Positions 53,331-64,000 of a stretch of 64,000 nucleotides of DNA are shown here, one piece after another; the stretch's first letter is position 1, and each line of letters starts with the position of its first letter. The notes under the pieces are model-generated. The model was not told where the DNA came from. It made no database searches and worked only from the letters and a program-made list of their open reading frames with translations. This stretch comes from Glycine soja (taxonomy: Eukaryota; Streptophyta; Magnoliopsida; Fabales; Fabaceae). The stretch is from the NCBI RefSeq assembly GCF_004193775.1, contig NC_041016.1:48732767-48796766 (forward strand), written 5' to 3'. A program made the translations under genes and the position numbers.

Positions 53331-54084
53331 CGCCATAATTACAATTTGAAGAGAAAAACAAAGGTACACAAATTTTATTTTTAATTGACTCTTTTGTAAT
53401 ATATTTATTTTTCTAATAAATTTTTTCCTCATTATGAAGGTCGATGATCAACCGCTTGAAGAAATAACCTTGAAAATCTTATAAAATGATTACGACTTAT
53501 TTGAAAATATAAGATGTTGAGACATTTTCTCTTTAAAAAATGTTTCTTTAACTTTCCTAAACTAATTTAAAGTGTTTTGTAAAATTAATTTATATTCTAA
53601 TAACATTTTTCCCCTTAAAATGAAGGTGAATGAACAACTTCAAGAAATCACATTGAAGATTTGATGATATGTTGGCTCGTTGTTTCATGTTTGGGAGATG
53701 GCTTGGAAATTAAAAATTTCCTTCTTTGTATTTAACTTGTCATGGTTCTTATTTCTTATTTATTTTACTATTTGACATTAAGGCTAGATTATCGAATGAA
53801 ACTTATGATATTTTACTTAGTTAACTTATTTTTTTTACAATATTTTAAATACTTAAAGTGCTCCGATTATAATTCTTATTTGGGTTGTTGTGATTAGTGA
53901 ATTTTAATCTCATATTAGAGTGCTCTAATTAATTTTAACTTATTTTTTGTCACACAAATTAAAAGGAAAATATGTTTCTTTCTTTATATTAAATTTAAAA
54001 AAGTACTATATGAATTCTCAAAGTTTTCCTGTATAGTCATTAGATTCCCTTCATATATAATATTTATTGTAAAATAGATTTTCT
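53331..54084. other. 3' flank of the hAT transposase remnant
   Basis: AT-rich, no gene. A short internal duplication is visible: the GGTCGATGATCAACCGCTTGA/AGAAATAACCTTGAA stretch near 53440 resembles GGTGAATGAACAACTTCAAGA/AATCACATTGAA near 53625. Confidence 0.45.
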
Positions 54085-54231
54085 AATAGGCACGTAGGTC
54101 AAATCAGACTTTTAAATAGGTCAAGCCAAGCCTAAAAAAACCCTATGACAAGTAAATAGGCCAAGCCAAGCTTTATTTTATAATTCAGGCCAAGATCAAG
54201 TCTAGCTAAGTCGACCTGTTTCCATTCATAC
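54085..54231. repeat. Degenerate right end of a TAGGGGTGGG-type hAT element
   Basis: Carries the same subterminal vocabulary as hAT elements A and B (TTTAAATAGGTCAAGCCAAGCC, AATAGGCCAAGCC, CAGGCCAAGA). It ends GACCTGTTTCCATTCATAC, a mutated version of GACCTATTCCCACCCCTAC. Its position ~750 bp downstream of the hAT transposase suggests it is that element's right terminus. Confidence 0.6.
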
Positions 54232-54235
54232 TCAT

Positions 54236-54850
54236 AAGTTTGAAATGCTTAAAATACAAGAATATAAATCTATTGAAGAAATGTTCACAAGGTTCTACTA
54301 TAGTGAATGAACTAAATGCTATAGGAGATAAATACACAACACAACAGAGAATCAAGAAGATTCTAAGGAGTTTGCCCAAAATTTGGAGACCAAAAGTCAC
54401 TCCCATAACAGAAGCCAAGAATTTGAAGACTCTGGGTATGGATGAACTTATTGGTTCTCTAGAAGTTCATGAACAAAAGCTTGTAGATGAGATAAAATTA
54501 CCTGAAGGAAAAATGATAGCTCTCAACGCCTCTTAAAAAAACAAAACAAAGCATCAATCCAAAACACTGAAGTCAATAGTAGTTTCTGATGCTGAGAACA
54601 ATGATGAACTTTTTAAGAAAGATGAAGAGGAACTGACATTCTTAACCAAAAGAGTACAAAGACTACTCGGAAGAAGAAAATGACCAAGAAGAAACTTCTC
54701 TAGAAGAGACTTCCAGCAAGAAAAAAATTCCAGGCAATTCAGATGTTGAGTGCAACAAACCTGATCACATCAAAACTGACTATTACCTTTCAACAACAAA
54801 AAAATGGGAAAAGATAAAGACCCAAGTGGAGAGCACTCAAGGCACATATG
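54236..54850 (+). pseudogene. Copia gag fragment
   Basis: After a frame change from FEMLKIQEYKSIEEMFTRF, the plus strand reads TIVNELNAIGDKYTTQQRIK, then LRSLPKIWRPKVTPITEAKN and MDELIGSLEVHEQKL. This is the UBN2 capsid segment of a Tork-like gag. A degenerate zinc-knuckle trace (CNKPDHIKTDYY) follows near 54760. No protease, integrase or LTR is attached. It begins right at the hAT right end, so one element probably inserted into the other. Confidence 0.75.
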
Positions 54851-55773
54851 TACGTTTTAATTTTTAAAGGACGAGAAGGAAATTAGCTGAGCGCTATTTG
54901 GTAACTTTTTAAGTTTTAGTTGTGATTGAGTATTTGGTGTGAATCTAATTTGTCGTCTTGTTTTTCTTGCTAGAAATGGGTTGATTGTGCTATGTTTCCT
55001 CTTGCCAGACATTATGCTGCTTTTTAATTGATTAATGGGAATGGGATGAACTCGGAATGAGGAGACTGCATGTGATAGATTAAAAGTTTGGTTGAACAAA
55101 CTTCCCTGAAATACTTACAGGAGAAGAAAAAACATTTGCAAGTTAAAAATCAGTTTTAGAAGTATGAGAGCGCTATAAATTAGCTTTTATACATACGTTC
55201 TTTTTCTTATATGTTTATTCATCAGCTATTTTATTTTATTCTCGAAAGGTAAGGCTTCATTCCCGAGTGAGAAGGAGCAAGCCCTATTAAGTGAAGGGCT
55301 CATATCTATGTCTATAAAGGGAATGTTTATCCTACCTACCTATTATAAGTTTCATTTTGGGTATTTAATGAGCAATATCATTACCATCTCCAATCTCTTT
55401 CTTTGTGCAGGATTTTATCTCAATCTCCATTCTCCACAAATCTCATCTCATATGACAAGGTTATCATCATTTGATTTGTCCTAGTATACCCAGTTCCCAT
55501 TTGATCATGCACCACAAAATCAAAAGCACGACACAATTATTGAAAATACTACTATCTTATCTTTCAAGCAAAATTCCCAAATAGTTCGAACCAACACCGA
55601 TGCAAAATCCTATGGATAAAAAATACACCGATGCAAGGACCAAATAACAGAAGTACAACATTCACGGACAAAACCACAAACAAAACTCGACAAAACTTAA
55701 ATCTAAAGTAACATTGTTCATATGAGAAATAAATTCGGCTAAGTTCAAAAGTAAGTTAAATAGTTCAAACAAT
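54851..55773. other. Spacer and eEF2 copy 3 3' region
   Basis: No gene. The part nearest 55774 should be the eEF2 3'-UTR (the gene reads leftward). CCGAGTGAGAAGGAGCAAGCCC near 55264 looks like repeat debris. Confidence 0.5.
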
Positions 55774-58701
55774 TTAAAGCTTGTCTTCAAACTCGGAGAG
55801 AGGAGTCATCTGTTCCTTCAAGCCCTTCCTCTTGCGGATGTCGGTGACAAGCTGTGCAGCTTGTGATCCAGTCTCCAATGGGTCAGAAGACATCATGTCC
55901 CAGTGATCAAAGACACATTGTGGGAAAGCCTGGCCTGATGTTGCAGCCCTCAATGTGCTCGAGAAACCAAAGGACTCAATGACAGGGAGGTATGCTTTGA
56001 TGTTGTAAAGTGGGGTACCAGGCCTCTGCATTTCCTCGAACACATGTCCACGTTTCTGGTTAAGAACACTGTAGATTCCACCAAGAGCTTGCTCAGGAGC
56101 CTGGATTTCAACCAGGTAGACAGGCTCAAGAAGCCTGGGTTTGGCAGTAATCTGGGAAGCATAGAAGACTCTCCTGGCAGTAGGGATGATTTGACCACCT
56201 CCTCTGTGGATAGCATCAGCGTGCAGAACAACATCACATACTTCAAAGCAAATGGCTCTCATGTTTTCTTCGGCCAAAGCACCTTCTTTTGATGCCCACT
56301 GGAATCCAGCAACCACAGAATCCTTGATTTCATTCAAATACTGGACTCCCTTACACATATCAACCACCATGTTGGGTCCAAGGGTCTCAGGGCCAAAGCA
56401 CCAGATTTTCTTGGCGAGATCCTTGTCCCAACCAAACTCTTCTGACAAGATCTTGGAGCGAATCTTGGGGTCATCCCTTGGTCCAATCTTGCCATCGTCA
56501 ATGGCCTCGGCAAGACCTTCCTCCAATGGTCTTGCTTCCATGTACAGACGATTGTGCTTGTTGGGTGATTTGCTCATCACAGTGCGGCATGATCTCTCCA
56601 GGACAGTCTCCCTGAATGACACAACAGGGTCAGATTTAATGATCTCAGCTCCACCCATGAAATCATCCTGCAAGTCCTTCAAACAGATCTCAAGATGAAG
56701 CTCTCCTGCACCAGCAACAATGTGTTCACCAGACTCCTCAATGGTACAAACAACCATAGGATCTGACTTGGCCAACCGCTTAAGACCTTCAACAAGCTTG
56801 GGAAGATCTGATGCAACCTTACATTGAACAGCAACACGAACAACAGGTGAGACAGAAAACTTCATAGCTCGAATGGGATGGGCATCAACTTCCTTTTCAT
56901 TAGTCAAAGTAGCATTCTTTGTTATGAACTGATCCAAACCAACCATAGCAACAGTGTTACCACAGGGGACATCTTCCACAGTTTCCTGTCTTTTTCCCAT
57001 CCAAATGACAGTTCTTTGAACACTTTTAACATACAAATCCTTCTTCTCCCCAGGGACATAATTTGGTCCCATAATCCTCACCTTCAAACCAGTTGAAACT
57101 CTGCCAGAGAATACACGACCAAAAGCAAAAAATCTGCCCTTGTCAGATGCTGGAATCATCTTTGAGACATAGAGCATCAGAGGACCCTCAGGATCACAGT
57201 TTCTGATAGCCGAAGCATATTGATCATCAAGGGGACCCTCATACAAATTCTCCACACGATACTTCTGGGCTGTTGATGGAGAGGGTAGATGAAATATCAT
57301 CATTTCCAGTAATGCACTACTTGCTGGAAGCCAGGTTTGCATGACACGCTTCATCAATGCTTTGCCCATTAGGTCCTTCTCCTCAGATTTCATGGTGACC
57401 CCAAGCTTTTGCAGCATAGGCCACAGCTTATCCTTCTGATCATTCATACAAGTGTTAATAATCTGCTTGATGGGCTCGTAACAGAACTGAACAAACCCAC
57501 GCTTGCAGGTAGCAGAACCAGTATTCTTGCTGGACCATTTCTTTGTGGCTGGATCAAAGAAGTTTTCACCCCAGAGCCTTTCCATCATTTTTCCTTCATC
57601 AACTCCAAACTTAGATGCATACATCTTGGCAAAGTTAGTCAGGGTAAAAGCCCAGCCGTGCAAACCAGCAGAAAAAGCAACTGTTCCTTTCTCTGGATAG
57701 ACCTGAACATCACCGAGAAGTGGATCTTCATATGTAGCCATGATCACATTAGCATTCTCAATAACTCTCTGGAATGTCTGGTAAGCCTCCTCTCCGTCAA
57801 CCTGGAGTTCAAGGAAGCACCTGTCCATCTTATTGACAGTCAGAACAGGCCTAATCCTTTCTCCAAGGGCTTGTCGTAGAACAGTTTCGGTTTGGACACA
57901 AACTCCTTCCACACAATCAACCACAACAAGAGCTCCATCGGTAATACGAAGTGCAGCAGTAACCTCAGAAGAGAAGTCAACGTGCCCAGGGGAGTCAATG
58001 AGATTAATAAGATACTCATTCCCATTGCGCTCTCCCTTAAAACTCTTGAGAGCTTCATCAGTCATTTCATAGTAGAGTGAGATACCCGTAGACTTGATTG
58101 TAATACCACGCTCAGCTTCATCTGCACGGGTATCAGTCATACGGACATCACCTGCAACTTCTTGAGCAATAATACCAGCAGCAGCCACAAGAGAATCAGT
58201 CAGGGTTGATTTTCCTGCAATTCAAAAGCAAAGCAATAAATTGTCAGTATGCAAGCAAAGTGTAGGGATTATATATTTTGAAAAAACATTGCATTCTGAT
58301 AAACAGCTAAAAATTTTGATCAAAAACCATTCTTGAGTAATATATACATATACAGTAGTTTTTGATACAAAAGGAACTTCTTAAAAGGCCTAACTTAAAA
58401 ATTTATTTTCAAACAAACGCCAAAGCTACTTATCTTCATTCAAAACAGCCATGGGTAAAGGAACAAAATTGTAATATCAGGTACATCAAAGAGAAAGTAA
58501 CCACTATCTGTTAATCCATACCGTGATCAACATGAGCAATGACAGACATATTACGGATATTATGCTTATAGTCCATAATGCGACGCAGCTCTTCAGCTGT
58601 GAACTTCACCTGCAAAAATAGAGAAATCTCAATTCAGAGCATGAACATTCAACCAAAGGAAATAAATAAAAATCATGTATCACTCTCCATCGACTTACCA
58701 T
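55774..58701 (-). CDS. eEF2: Elongation factor 2 (eEF2), intact copy 3
   Basis: Exons 58701-58699 (ATG only), 58609-58522 and 58214-55774 give 2,532 nt, or 843 aa, the standard plant eEF2 length. A GTPase that moves tRNA and mRNA through the cytosolic ribosome after each peptide bond. G1 is HVDHGKST (residues 27-34). The switch I segment [11 protein letters not shown] contains Thr57, followed by RGITIKST. G3 is DSPGH, G4 is NKMD, and the domain IV loop [19 protein letters not shown] has the His that becomes diphthamide (near residue 700). The C-terminus ends SEFEDKL. No lesion was seen. The splice donor directly after the ATG is shared with copies 1 and 2. It is the only copy here with all GTPase motifs, so the likely source of protein. 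Arabidopsis LOS1 is the named homologue. Confidence 0.97.
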
Positions 58702-59830
58702 TTTGACTAGTCTTTAGTTTCCACCAAAGTCAAAGCTGAAACATTAAAACACCAACGTTAGCTAAATAGCAAGGTATCATGCAGGCAACAAAAATATAGA
58801 AAAAGAAAAGGAGTTATTGAAGGAGAAAAGGGGATATAAAGGATTTGTTGTCATAACTCGGTCAAAAACAAATTAAAAATAAAAAAGGTAAAAAATATCA
58901 CAAATTCAACATAGCCATAACATATAAACCATTCGTTTTAATATACACCTACAATTTTCTCTTGGAACAGTTATAATTCCTTCCTTTTTGCACCAAAGAA
59001 AATCCCTCAATTTTAAGTACCCAAATTAATTCAGGATAAAAAGTTTCGATTGTTTCAAAAAATCTTCAAACTTCTAAAAACAGTAGCAAACGGCTCAACT
59101 CAGAATGCAATTTGTTTAAAACCTTAAATTATCAGTTTCAAAATACGCCAATTACATCCAGCAGATTAACACAAAACAATAACACCCGTCTAAGTCTAAA
59201 ACATCTCAACATGCATATGCGTCAGTGTGTGTGAACCAAGATCCATCTATCACATACAGACAGCAAACCAACCGAACAAAGACGAATTAAAAAAAATCAG
59301 TGTTCAGATTTTGATTACCTAATATCATGTTCAATCAATTCATATCATACCTCACTAAACAAATAAGAAATGCAGAACAATCGATTATTATTCTGAAAAA
59401 AAGTAAGCAAAAGTAAAACCACACCCAGACAACAAGCAAATGAACAAAACTACACCGAATTACCTATAAGTATTAAAAAAGAAAGGAGCAGAATCCAAAA
59501 CACGAAGAAAAACACCGAAACGGAATCGGAATATTCGAGTAATGCACAGATCTGAAGCAAATAAACGGAAGCGAGAAAAACAAACGGTGCCGATCTGTTC
59601 GGAAACAAAGAAGCGAAGGAAAAGCGAATGAGAAAATTAGATGCAGTGAGGAACCAAACCTGAAAGAGCGAGAGAGAGAGAGCAAGCGGCGAAGAGAGTA
59701 GTGCTTCCGACTCTCGTGTGCGTATATAAAGTGGTGTGTGTGAGAGACGGTGAGAGAAAGGTAGTGATTTTTTAGGGTTGTATCCACCACGCAATGTAAA
59801 CCCAATCCTAGAGTATGGGCCTTGGGCCTG
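58702..59830 (-). promoter_or_regulatory. 5'-UTR, leader intron and promoter of eEF2 copy 3
   Basis: The leader exon ends at 59660 (TTTCAG|GTTTGG). A 924 bp intron runs to the acceptor at 58736 (GTTTCAG|CTTTG), then a 34-nt leader precedes the ATG. A CT-rich leader (GCTCTCTCTCTCTCGC) lies before the donor, common in translation-factor 5'-UTRs. On the minus strand the TATA box TTTATATA is at about 59730-59723, a telo-box AACCCTAA at 59779-59772 and two site II GGCCCA words at 59828-59823 and 59821-59816. Together these are a typical promoter set for plant translation-machinery genes. Confidence 0.8.
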
Positions 59831-62828
59831 GATCTCTCAAGCCCGATGCTATTCTTTCTCTCAAATTGTTATGAAGGATTATTCCCCTTTGGAAAAGCTT
59901 ATGAAATGTTTATCGGGACTTATCTTAACAAAATAAATAAATGTTTTTTATATAAATGTTTGAAATAAATAGAAAATTATTAATTTTTAAGTAAAAAAAA
60001 ATTAGATAAATTCCAATAATATGACTCATGTAATTTATTGGTTACTATTTTTTTTTGTCTGCATCTACATTGGGAACCGATTTTCATTCTTCAGCTTTTA
60101 TTTTTGTTCTTGCCACCGAAAAATTTCATTCCCCTGGCTATTAAAAACCCTCGTCACTTTTTATGTTATTAATAGGTGAATGTTTTATTTTTAAATCATA
60201 GTTTTAAATATATATATATGGATTTGATTTTATGATATTTTTTTAGATTTATGATTCTCAATTTTTTTGTTATTACGAACAAAAAATAGATAAATGGTAA
60301 TTAGTGATTTTTTATTTTTAATATTTTTGCAGCATATAATGTTATTTTTAATTTTGTTAATTACTTTTTAAAAATTTATTCTAATTTTAAACATATTTTG
60401 ATTCTTATTCTTTTTTTTTAATTTATAAAATCAAACAAGGTATTATAAGTGCTTATGTGACAATGTACATCCAAATGCCATAAAATTGTATAAGTACTTT
60501 TTAACATGTATATACAAACACAAACACCTTAATGAATTTGAAGCACTTATAACATAAGCTCTTACATAATAAAAAATTATAGAATAAGGTCTTAATCAAT
60601 TTATTTTTCCAAACGGACCCTTATTTGGGGTTAGGATATGATAGAAAGTGGGTTTTAGAGTATAGTTTTAAAAATTAAATCAATCACTTATCCAATTATG
60701 GTACTAGATCAATGGTTGAATTGGTGGATTATTAATTGATTCACATGATTTTGTCTTTATATAATAAAATTTGAAAAAAAAATCATATTAATATTATTAT
60801 TTATTTTATGTTATTATATGTTATTCTTTAAAAAAATTTATTATATTTCTATTACTATTATTATTAGTTTATTGTATTTATTATTGTTGTTTTTATTTAT
60901 TTTATTATATTATGCATTTGAATTATTTTTTGGTGTTCGACGGTTCGTTTGGGTCTGAAAAGCTCCACTGCAACAACCCATTAGTTATGTATCAAAATGA
61001 ATATTTTAATAGATAAATGACTAAATTAAATTTTAGTAAAAATTTTATCCTAATTTAGCCTATACACTACATGACATAAATGTTTGTTTGATATAATTAA
61101 AATTCATAATAAATAGATATCATTGAATATATAAACTTGTTCCTGTTTTGATTTTATGTAAATAATTAAGTTTAAAAGTTATGTATGAAATATATGTAGT
61201 CTGAACCTGTTGACTCTGTGTTTAACGGATCAAACAATGACAAACATATTCTAAAGTCTTCAATATTTATGATTAAGTTAAAGCATTGTGTTTTATGATC
61301 CTCTTGGAAGGAAACGTATGAATTTTTTTCATAGGACTTGTCGAAGAGTAAAGTGCAAGACAGAAGTCAGCAAATAAAGCTATTTATTCCATCCCAAAGA
61401 TAGAGTTAGAGTACTTCATAGTACAAAAGTTGATTTGATCTCTAGCATTGGATTTGGAGTGCCTTTTTAAGGAAAATAAACAAAGTGATTTATCAATCTT
61501 ATCTGACAAATTGGTAACAGGCATTAAATATTGTAATAATCAAATAAAAGAAGAAGCTCATTTTAGAGTCAATAATAACTTTTCCAACAAGTCTATAAAT
61601 ACCAAAAGTTTTAAAATGTTAAAGTTATGAATTCTTAACAAACAATTCTCTTTTAAGCATTGAAACTCTTGTAATTAATTTTTTAAGTTTGTAAAAAGCT
61701 CTCAAAACATCTTATGTATCCTGAGAAAAAAAGATTGTGAGCTAAACTTGTACATTCATTATAAGATAATGGCTTAGTTTACATGCCTCCTACCTTAAAC
61801 AAATATATTAATTTGTGTAAAGCTGGAAGTGGGTTGGTAGGAAATAATACTTTGGTTATTAGGTTGGAGAGGCTAGTGTAAACATTACTTGGGAAAAGCT
61901 AAAGGTAGCTTATAAAAACAATACTTGTATAGATAGTAGAAACTTGATGGGTTATAAAAAACTAAATGTAATCTCAGTTAAAGAGACCACCCAATATAAA
62001 ATATCAGTGCTTTTATGCTCTTTACACTATCTATTTTTGTTTGACCCTAATTGTGAATCTTGCTTTCAAAAATGTTTTTTTTTAATAAATCTTTGTTTTG
62101 AAACAAACATATGTTGTTTTTTTTAAACCTTCTTTTTGAAAACTTATATTAGACGAAAGAGTGTCTTACAAAAAGGATTGCAATTTTGTTATAAATCATA
62201 ATTCAATTCCCTTCTGATAATTTTTGTCTTTAAAGTATATTATAGATTTATAATAAATAATTTAAATTGTGATATATGTTTATTTTTAACAATTTATAAT
62301 TTCTTTTATAAGAAATTATTGGAGTTAATTTAGTGATAGAGACAAAAAAAATAGTTTGAAAGACAAGGTGGACAATAAGAATATTGAGTATATAAATAAA
62401 TGTAAAAGAATGATAGTTTAAGATAGTTGAAATAATTTTTTTTGGATTGTTGCATAGGTCGTATATGAAATAAACATCCAAAAAAGAGAACATAGATTAT
62501 TGAAAATGCTTAATTAAAAGTGTGGAGAGAATAAAAGATTCACTCTTTATATAAGTTGTATATATTTTAATTTATAACATGAGTATATTAGGTTTCTCTT
62601 CTTTTGTTTTGATCATTTTGTAAAATTTAAGGTTAGTTATAACAAAAACATAGTACAAAAAATAAGTAAGAGGAAAGAAAAATATTTCCTATACTTTTAT
62701 AATAACCTTTTTATTGTACATCAGTTACTATTTAGAAAATTTGTAATATAGTTGTAACATTCTAGACACATTTGAGGGGAAAAAACATGTTTAAAGGAAA
62801 CAATAAGAAAAAAAAAAGTATACATAAT
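59831..62828. other. AT-rich spacer with a probable LTR trace
   Basis: No gene recognised. From about 61300 to 62150 the text (AAGTGCAAGACAGAAGTCAG, TTACTTGGGAAAAGCTA, AATACTTGT, AGAGACCACCCAA) reminds me of a decayed plant LTR, but I could not fix its ends. Confidence in the LTR reading is low. Confidence 0.4.
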
Positions 62829-63431
62829 TGTTGAAAATTCCTCCATAGTTAAAGTTAGTTCACATTCAAGTAAATATGCAAATTCAAAGACATAGGAAAT
62901 TGAGAAGTACATTCATAGACATGCATAAGAAATTGTAGAATATTTTCCAAAGGCTTGAAATTGGTTTCTTTGACCTAAAGACTTATACACTCCACTTAAA
63001 AAAGTAAAGATTAGAGCTATAAAGAACTTTGTGAATGTAACTCATTTATTGACATTCACCACTCACTCTTGAATGGAGCCGCACCCCTCTCCTATAAATA
63101 GGGAGGCTTGTGAAGAGTTAGAACATCCCACCAAAGCAAGAGTGATAGTGAGAAAGAGAGTTCTAATTTCCATTACACTTAGTGAGGTAGAGAGAAATTG
63201 TAAATCATCCTTATTAAGTGAGGTTGAGAGATATTCTCTTATATTGAGAGAATCATTGTAACCCTACTTTTAATAGTGAAGATATTTAATGATTTGGTCT
63301 CGTGATTTTTACCTTTTACACTTAAAAAGATTTTCATGTTAAAAATTCTTCGTGTCATTCTTCTATTTTCTATTCTCATTTTTTCGTTTTCACTAAATGC
63401 TTATTTTGAGTTTAAAGGATGTTTCCCAACA
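62829..63431 (+). repeat. Solo LTR (603 bp)
   Basis: TGTTGAAAA...CCCAACA with a perfect 5 bp duplication ATAAT (62824-62828 and 63432-63436). It has a TATA box (CTATAAATAGGGAG near 63090), followed by the GGTCTCGTGATTTTTACC and TTTTCATGTTAAAAATTC words typical of copia LTR ends. No primer site or internal region follows, so the element was removed by LTR-LTR recombination. Confidence 0.9.
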
Positions 63432-63436
63432 ATAAT

Positions 63437-64000
63437 CCTTTATCCAAGCACATAATATACAAAATTGACCAATAAAAATTTGGTTTTATATACATTAGTT
63501 AAGTTGAGAAGAAAGACAAGAATACGGAGGAAAATCTTGAAATAATATTTTGCATTATTTGTAACAACTCATTGTTGCTATCTGACACCTTAAGTTGAAG
63601 GAGTAGGCTCCTCTAAAGAGTATATTGCACTTTAGAAGGTAAAATGCACATATATATCTCATCCTTTTATGTAATGAATGGTCCAGATTATTAATGTCAT
63701 CTAAAATTATCATGTGAGTTTTATTTTTAATACAATCCAAGGTATTGAAAGTTCCTCTAAGCCAACTATAATAAGTTTAGGACATCTAAGGAAATTTAGA
63801 TTTTTTTCAAGTTTTTCCAACTATAAAATTTTTCTCAAAATCACACTTTTTGAAACTACATTAAAATATTATAATTTTAATAAACAGTTATGGAATAAAA
63901 TAATTTTTTTTGCAAGGACCTAATTATAATGAAATCTTTCAGTTTTCTTGACTTTTTCTTACCTTCATTGTGTTTTCTTACACTATTAATACATAATGCA
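63437..64000. other. AT-rich right edge
   Basis: No gene or bounded repeat recognised up to the window end. Confidence 0.45.

Overview
This is nuclear DNA from a flowering plant, most likely a legume and probably Glycine (soybean or a close relative). Genes have plant-type T-rich introns, intergenic DNA is AT-rich, and the transposons (copia, hAT and an OTU-bearing MULE) look like those I associate with soybean. The species is an inference from memory, not a search.

Left arm (1-10.4 kb) is ordinary gene space. Two divergent housekeeping genes share a ~260 bp intergenic promoter: REV7 (minus strand, five exons, 207 aa, regulatory subunit of DNA polymerase zeta) and ALG1/TURAN (plus strand, 17 exons, ~483 aa, the mannosyltransferase that adds the first mannose to the dolichol-linked glycan). 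From memory the Arabidopsis homologues (AT1G16590, AT1G16570) are also close neighbours, so the pair may be an ancient linkage.

The rest of the window is organised around three direct copies of eukaryotic elongation factor 2 (eEF2), all on the minus strand. Copy 3 (55.8-59.8 kb) is intact: 843 aa, a 5'-UTR intron, TATA box, telo-box and site II promoter motifs. Copy 2 (37.9-41.2 kb) has an uninterrupted reading frame and a recognisable promoter but lacks switch I of the GTPase domain. Copy 1 (10.4-13.7 kb) is a pseudogene with internal deletions, stops and frameshifts. Its 5'-UTR exon now lies at ~29.9 kb, so transposons have stretched its first intron to ~16 kb.

The expanded intron holds a tandem LTR-internal-LTR-internal-LTR array of a small gag-only copia element. 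A different copia element sits nested in each internal region, with perfect 5 bp target duplications (GTACA and GTGGG). The first (17.9-23.2 kb) is very young: its 433 bp LTRs are identical by eye. It has no tRNA primer site, but the primer site position is complementary to its own LTR, and its polypurine tract sits in the loop of a perfect 15 bp hairpin. The second (24.3-28.7 kb) is older, has a standard initiator-Met primer site and TA...CA LTR ends.

Between copies 1 and 2 are remnants of TNL resistance genes, a LINE carrying an inserted LTR, and AT-rich filler. Between copies 2 and 3 are a complete 6.0 kb MULE (9 bp target duplication, transposase plus OTU-like domain, 28 bp subterminal palindromes), a TAGGGGTGGG-type hAT element, a decayed hAT transposase that may be that family's autonomous source, and a copia gag fragment. 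A 603 bp solo LTR with a perfect 5 bp duplication lies near the right edge. No rRNA, tRNA or CRISPR feature was seen.
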